A program made the position numbers and the translations under genes. From Dactylorhiza incarnata (Eukaryota; Streptophyta; Magnoliopsida; Asparagales; Orchidaceae), in the NCBI GenBank assembly GCA_033032865.1, contig JAWHQI010000329.1, positions 620,001 through 684,000 of the forward strand: DNA of 64,000 nt, in the 5' to 3' direction. Position 1 is the stretch's first letter, and the number at the start of each line of letters is the position of its first letter. The notes beneath the pieces were generated by a model. The model had not been told where the DNA came from. It saw only the letters and a program-made list of their open reading frames with translations, and did not search any database. Shown here one piece after another: positions 59,457 through 64,000 of the stretch.

Positions 59457-60907
59457 AGGAATCGAAACTTGTCTTTGATCGTAGAATCATTCAAGTTTCG
59501 GTAATCCACGCAGAACCGCCATAATCCATCCTTCTTTTTCACCAATATAATATGTGAGGAGAAAGCACTCGTACTCGACCGTATAATGCCAGCAGCCAAC
59601 ATCTCCTTCACGCTCCTTTCAATCTCCACCTTCTGAATGTATGGGTATCGGTAGGGCCTGACATTCGGGGGCGTAGCCCCCTCCTTCAACTGGATGTTAT
59701 GTTCCCTGGACCTGGGCGGCGGTAGGCCCCGTGGTTCCCGGAACACATCCCCAAACTGGGACAGAAGTGCCTGAATCTCCTTCGGAATGAGCGGAGGGTC
59801 TGCGTCTGGCGTCACCACTCCCACCACCATAGCCATAGGGGAGCCCTCGACCTCCAACCGCTGCAAGCTCCGCAGAGATATTTCCTTCAGGGAGGAAGAA
59901 CGAATACCCCGAAGGCAGTAATCCTTCCCAACTGGGAGAACTCCATAGTAAGATGAACCCAATCTGTGGTGACTCGCTGTAGCTGAAGCAGCCACTGAAC
60001 CCCAGCACCATGTCTGAACCCCTAATCGGAAGTAAATACAGGTCCGTGTGGCACACATAGCTCTGCTTCCGGATTTCCGCACCCTCCCCCGCCCATTCGG
60101 GCGGCCTGAATTCATCACCCCTTTGCACCTCAATTTGCTACCATCGACCACCATGACCTGGAAAGCCGCATCCTTATCGATCGGTCGCCCCACCTTCAGA
60201 GCAACTGCCGGGTTGATAAAGTTGTGGGCACTCCCACTATCTATCAGTATGGTAACCCGCTCCCTGCCGATCAGACCTGTGAAACGGAGTGTCACCGGGA
60301 CTGATCCCCCCTCCATGGCCTGTATAGAAACCCCAAACTCTGTCAGGTCGAGTGCCTCAGTGTCGACACTCTCCAGTGGGTCCTCTTCCTCATCCTCCTC
60401 TCTCAGCATAAACACTTGAATCTTCTGGCAATTGTGTCCCCGTGTGTACTTCTCATCACAATTAAAGCACATGCCCTTCTTCTTCCGAGCTTGCATCTCC
60501 GACCAAGTCAACTTAGTCACTGTGGGACGAATGGGAGGTGGCTGATCTCTCCGTTCCGCTGCGGGGGCCGCGGGTGGCCTGGTCGTCGTCCGGTTCCGCT
60601 GCCTGTTGTAACGCTCCTCCTGTATCCGAGCGATGCTAATAGCATGGCTCAGACTGCGCGGCAAGTACGCATGTACCTCGTCACGCAAGTGGTCCTTCAA
60701 ACCCGAGATGAAACAACTCAGCATCTTCTTCTCTCCCCAAGTGACCCGGTTGGCCAGCCTTTCGAACTCCGTCCGGTACTCCGTGACTGTGCCCCGTTGG
60801 CGAAGTTTCTGAAGACTGGCCTCCACGTCCTCGTACTCCAGTGGTCCGAACCTAGCCGAGAAAGCCTCTATGAACTCGGCCCAGGGAGCGTAGGTGCGTC
60901 CCCGCAA
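59453..60907 (-). pseudogene. gag-pol: Element C Gag C-part, protease, RT start
   Basis: Continues Gag after the stop at 60917-60919, with zinc knuckle CFNCDEKYTRGHNC, protease ILIDSGSAHNF, and RT start [17 protein letters not shown] local double frameshift at about 60000-60125 garbles the region after CKGVMNSG. A shift at about 59456 separates the RT core. Confidence 0.85.
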
Positions 60908-60919
60908 AAACCATTTTGT

Positions 60920-61885
60920 CTACTGGTACGCGTCCTCCTCCAGATGGAAGGCCGCCAACTGTACCCACTGAGCCTCAGGAACCTCCTGATATCTGAAGAA
61001 CAACTCGGCCTTTTGGATCCACTCGAGTGTGTCGCCTCCCCGGAACTTCGGAAAGTTCATCCGTGTCAGCTTGGGTTGCATGTAAGGTCGCTGAAATGCA
61101 CCTCCCAAGCCACCTCCATCTTGGCCCATCGACCCCATATTGGCCGGCCCATACCCCCCGTTAGGAGCGTTCGCTGGTTGGGGAGGAAAAAATCCCGTTG
61201 CGCCCCCGAGCGGAACAACGTTTGCCCCGGTTGGGCGAAACAGCCCAAATCCTTGGTGTTGTGGCCTCAGCGGCTGCCCTGGTTGCTGTCCGGGGCCAAA
61301 CGGAACAGCTGCCCCTTGCCCGGTGCCTCCTCCATGCCGCAGCAGCCCTCCCGGTCCCTGTGGAGGCTGTTCGAACCCCCAGGAAGCAGGCGCACCTCCG
61401 CCGAACCCCCAGGGAGCATTCCCAGTCTCCGCCGCCTTGCTGGACCCCGTCCGGGGTGGCTCCGCCCCTTCCCGGCCTCCTGGGTGGCCGCCGATTAGAC
61501 CCCAGGTCTCGGGCGGTCCGCTCGGTAGTCCGCCCGCTCGGAAGGGAGGTCCGAACCCCCTCGCTGCCTCCGGAGCTTCTCCCGCGCCCGATCCCGCTCC
61601 GGAACCACGCGCCGGGCCTCCCGTGCTATTCCCCGCTCCGTTGCCCCCTTCTCTAGGGGTGTTTGCTGTCTCGGCGTCGGAGCCATCACTGTTTATCGCT
61701 TTCCCTTTCAGATTTTGCAAGAGGAGGGATTTCAACTTCTCCATCCTCGCGTCGATGCGCTCTTCCAGATGTTGCTGTGAGGTCTTCACGCCTTCCTCGA
61801 AGGCCGCTACCGAATCCGTCAAAGTGGCATAGTTCTCCTCGATGGCGGCCAAGCGCGCCATTTCCGCCTCCGTACGCGTCACCAT
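60920..61885 (-). pseudogene. gag: Element C Gag N-part
   Basis: Starts MVTRTEAEMARLAAIEENY, a coiled coil parallel to that of element D, then a Gly/Pro-rich linker and MNFPKFRGGDTLEWI. A Trp codon of the QWTKW motif has become TAG at 60917-60919. Confidence 0.88.
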
Positions 61886-61900
61886 GGTCGCAGGAAGGAT

Positions 61901-61912
61901 GCTCTGATACCA
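61901..61912 (-). promoter_or_regulatory. Primer binding site of element C
   Basis: TGGTATCAGAGC, initiator-Met tRNA type, two bases inside the 5' LTR. Confidence 0.9.
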
Positions 61913-61914
61913 AA

Positions 61915-62233
61915 TGTTATGCTATCGCTAGGGTTCTAGAACGAAAAGAGAAAACTAGGAATGAAGAAGACGGCTAGGGTTTGAAGAGAAGAAAATACCT
62001 GAATATGAATTTGCATGCCTCCAAAAGAGGGGGAGTGGGGTATTTAAGTGACCCCACTCCACAAGGGGCCGGCCGGCCCCCATTGGGGCTGAACCGGTGC
62101 GGTTCAGCACCCTCCTCTTATTAATTAGTTGCGGGCTGAACCGGATGGTTCAGCCCGATCTTTTCCCGACGCACCTTTAGGTCTTCTGGCGTACTTATAT
62201 CCACGGAATCGTAGATCGTCCGGGGGCATAACA
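61915..62233 (-). repeat. Element C 5' LTR
   Basis: Same length as the 3' LTR with about a dozen substitutions. Confidence 0.92.
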
Positions 62234-62238
62234 GACAT

Positions 62239-62561
62239 TAAGTCCAATTTTCTTCTCATTAAAACGTAGACTTCGTTTGAGACAACTTTTGTATTTTAGC
62301 GGTGACAGTGAAACTATGATAGTAAATGCACTTGACTGCATTTGGAACTTTCATGAAGGCTTTTATGACCCAAATTCCACTTAGTTGGGTCTAGGCGTTC
62401 ACGACTGCTAAAGCTTGACTACATTTGCATGACTATATTGACACTTTGGGAAAATTGTGTTTGTGACCGCACGTACCTCAACACTATCTGGTTTTTCACA
62501 ACTGTATTCATAATCGCCACCGCTCTTCCAAATAAGGCCTTAGATGTTGTGATTCCACTGT
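62239..62561. other. Intergene-element spacer, possible MITE
   Basis: GACTTCGTTTGAGAC near 62268 and, on the other strand, GGCCTTATTTGGAAG at 62542-62528 could be worn inverted ends. Otherwise nothing recognised. Confidence 0.3.
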
Positions 62562-62727
62562 TGTTGGAGAAATATATTTTATGTTATTTTATGTATTTTA
62601 TTATGTGCGTGGGTTTAGTCTCACACCGCGAGTCTAGTGTTAGGTGTCTATGTATTCACCTATATAAAGCCCCCTATGTGGATGAATGAAATATCTCCTT
62701 TCTTTTCTCTCCTAATTAGTTTCAACA
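62562..62727 (+). repeat. Copia 5' LTR (166 bp)
   Basis: Bounded by TG...CA and immediately followed by the primer site. No second LTR is in the window. Confidence 0.75.
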
Positions 62728-63239
62728 TGGTATCAGAGGCTTAGGGTTCTCGAGTCTCCCGATCCCATTTTCGCTCCCGCATCCCGCTCGATTTCCGCTC
62801 CCGCACGCGATACCACTCCCGCTTCTTGCTCGCTAGTCGATCCCGTCCCATCTCGCATCTCCCGTTCAGCGCCTCTCCCGGCAGCGCGCGTCAAGCAGCA
62901 ACAGCAATGCGCGGGTCTCGTTCGTCATGTAGCAGCAGCAGCGCCTCTCCCAGCGCGCCTCTCCTAGCAGCGTCGGTCTCTCGTTCGTCAAGCAACAACA
63001 GCAACGCCTCTCCCAGCGCGCCTCTCCCAGCAGCGGCGGTCTCTCGTCCTCTAGGGGCGCCGGTCTCATGGGTTTTTGATTCCCTCATTTCCGGCGTTCC
63101 CTATTCGGTTATTGTTATTCTTCCTTCCATTTCTATTGGACATGTGGGTTCTTTCCCTTTTTCTATGAGGGCTGCCCTTATCTTCCATCACCTATTGTGA
63201 TCCTTCGTGTGTGCCCTCGATTTCTATTCGGGCCCTTCT

Positions 63240-64000
63240 ATGGAGGGGAGTGACTCCACTACAAATATGTCTTCCGGCGAACCTGCTCCTCCTCCGCCTC
63301 CGGCCTCCATTGGTTCGGGCCGTGTAAATCCTGAACATGACACCTCTCAAATCACTACTATGAAATTGGATGGTTCTAACTACCTTCCTTGGGCACGCTC
63401 TATTATTCTTGCCCTCAAAAGTCGCCGGTTGTTTGGCTATGTCAGCGGCACGACGAAGGCTCCGCCTCCTGCTTCTCCAGAGTGGCCTCAGTGGGAGTCT
63501 GAGAACTCTCTTGTGATGTCTTGGTTGCTTAACTCTATGATGGAGCTCATCGCTCGGAAATATCTCTTCTTGGATACGTCTATGGATATCTGGAAGCGCG
63601 CAGAGACAACCTACTCATGCCGAGGAAATGCGGCTCAGATCTACCAACTTCGACGCCGAATATTCCTCCTGCGTCAGGGTGATCGACCACCATATGCCTA
63701 CTACTCGGAGTTCACCCAGCTCTATCAGGAGTATGATCAGTTTGATTCTCTGACGCTCGTGTCTCCTGAAGATGAGGTGCTGGTAAGAGCAAGGGAAGAA
63801 AGGAATCGCATCTTCGAATTTCTTCACGGCTTACATCGGGATTTTGACCCGATTAGCATTCAGATTCTGGGACGCTCTCATCTTCCTTCTTTACCTGAAG
63901 TATACAACCTCGTTCAGCAGGAAGTTGACCGTCGACAGACTCTCCTTCCCGACTCTACCACCGAGGGCTCTGGCCTTGTCACTCTCTCTCACCTCGGGGT
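63240..64000 (+). CDS. gag: Copia Gag, open to the window edge
   Basis: ATG at 63240 starts MEGSDSTTNMSSGEPAPPP. The gag-polypeptide domain follows: MKLDGSNYLPWARSIILAL, GYVSGTT, SWLLNSMMELI, WKRAETTYS, IYQLRRRIFLLRQGD, FLHGLHRDFDPI and ILGRSHLPSLPEVYNLVQQE. No stop occurs in 253 codons, so this copy may be young. Zinc knuckle and pol would lie beyond 64000. Other forward ATGs in the leader are in different frames. Confidence 0.85.
   Translation, partial: MEGSDSTTNMSSGEPAPPPPPASIGSGRVNPEHDTSQITTMKLDGSNYLPWARSIILALKSRRLFGYVSGTTKAPPPASPEWPQWESENSLVMSWLLNSMMELIARKYLFLDTSMDIWKRAETTYSCRGNAAQIYQLRRRIFLLRQGDRPPYAYYSEFTQLYQEYDQFDSLTLVSPEDEVLVRAREERNRIFEFLHGLHRDFDPISIQILGRSHLPSLPEVYNLVQQEVDRRQTLLPDSTTEGSGLVTLSHLG

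Larger units (their letters stand above)
50868..62233 (-). mobile_element. Outer Ty3/gypsy chromovirus C, interrupted by element D
   Basis: 319-bp LTRs at 50868-51186 and 61915-62233, 5-bp duplication GACAT (50863-50867, 62234-62238). On the minus strand an exact initiator-Met primer site TGGTATCAGAGC sits at 61912-61901 and a GGGGAGGGGAA polypurine tract lies next to the 3' LTR (about 51187-51199). The coding region has one nonsense codon in gag, a shift in RT, a 155-bp foreign segment, and the 5.6-kb element D inserted in the codons after VGDEVF. About twelve LTR differences date it before element D. Confidence 0.92.
62562..64000 (+). mobile_element. Ty1/Copia element, 5' part, continues past the window
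   Basis: 166-bp 5' LTR (62562-62727, TGTTGGAG...TTCAACA) with TATATAAAG at about 62661, primer site TGGTATCAGAGG at 62728-62739, a leader with CGCCTCTCCCAGCG repeats (62870-63040), then gag. Confidence 0.85.

Noticed and set aside
60416..61832. 360- and 230-codon plus-strand frames opposite element C gag
   Set aside because: Shadow frames over Gly/Pro-rich gag sequence.

Overview
The window is nuclear DNA from a flowering plant; the species cannot be named from the sequence. Two host genes are visible. At the left edge, on the minus strand, is the first coding exon (816-1577) of a VARICOSE/EDC4-type mRNA-decapping scaffold. On the plus strand is a DDI1-type gene (ubiquitin-like domain plus retropepsin-like protease). 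Nine coding exons of it run from 5243 to 48501, all in frame, with canonical GT...AG borders. The exon carrying the catalytic DSGA motif is the last one found. The 3' part of the gene lies beyond position 64000 or was missed, so the gene spans at least 43 kb and probably more than 58 kb, for only 686 coding bases so far.

Nearly everything else is transposable elements inside DDI1 introns. Intron 3 (5634-19264) holds two PIF/Harbinger-type MITEs, a nearly complete short-LTR Copia element (7496-12471), a non-autonomous LTR element (12534-15512), a 1.06-kb TIR element and a LINE remnant. Intron 4 (19374-31945) holds TIR elements, several LTRs of one long-LTR Ty3/gypsy family rich in minisatellites, a SINE and a LINE scrap. 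Intron 5 (32063-32767) holds a SINE with an 18-bp target duplication. Intron 6 (32834-44276) holds a decayed gypsy element that was hit by a PIF/Harbinger transposon (34602-36081, TSD TTA) and by a second gypsy chromovirus (36331-42119, TSD ATCTA). Intron 8 (44464-48439) holds a Copia remnant with a SINE in it, a palindromic MITE and another long-LTR copy.

The sequence after exon 9 (from 48502), probably intron 9, holds two nested minus-strand chromoviruses. The outer one (50868-62233, TSD GACAT) has LTRs differing at about a dozen of 319 positions and a broken coding region. The inner one (51620-57214, TSD GAAAA) has LTRs that look identical over 331 bp and an uninterrupted 1671-codon gag-pol frame, so it is very young and possibly still active. 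A Copia element (62562 onward) with an open gag frame runs off the right edge.

The most interesting unexplained structure is in the LTRs of the two nested chromoviruses. Although the sequences differ, both carry the same series of perfect inverted repeats: a TATA-like box in the loop of one hairpin, a GC-only palindrome, and GGTTCAG-type hairpins. The reading frame of pol also ends inside this hairpin-rich LTR part. All identifications were made by reading the sequence; no database search was run.
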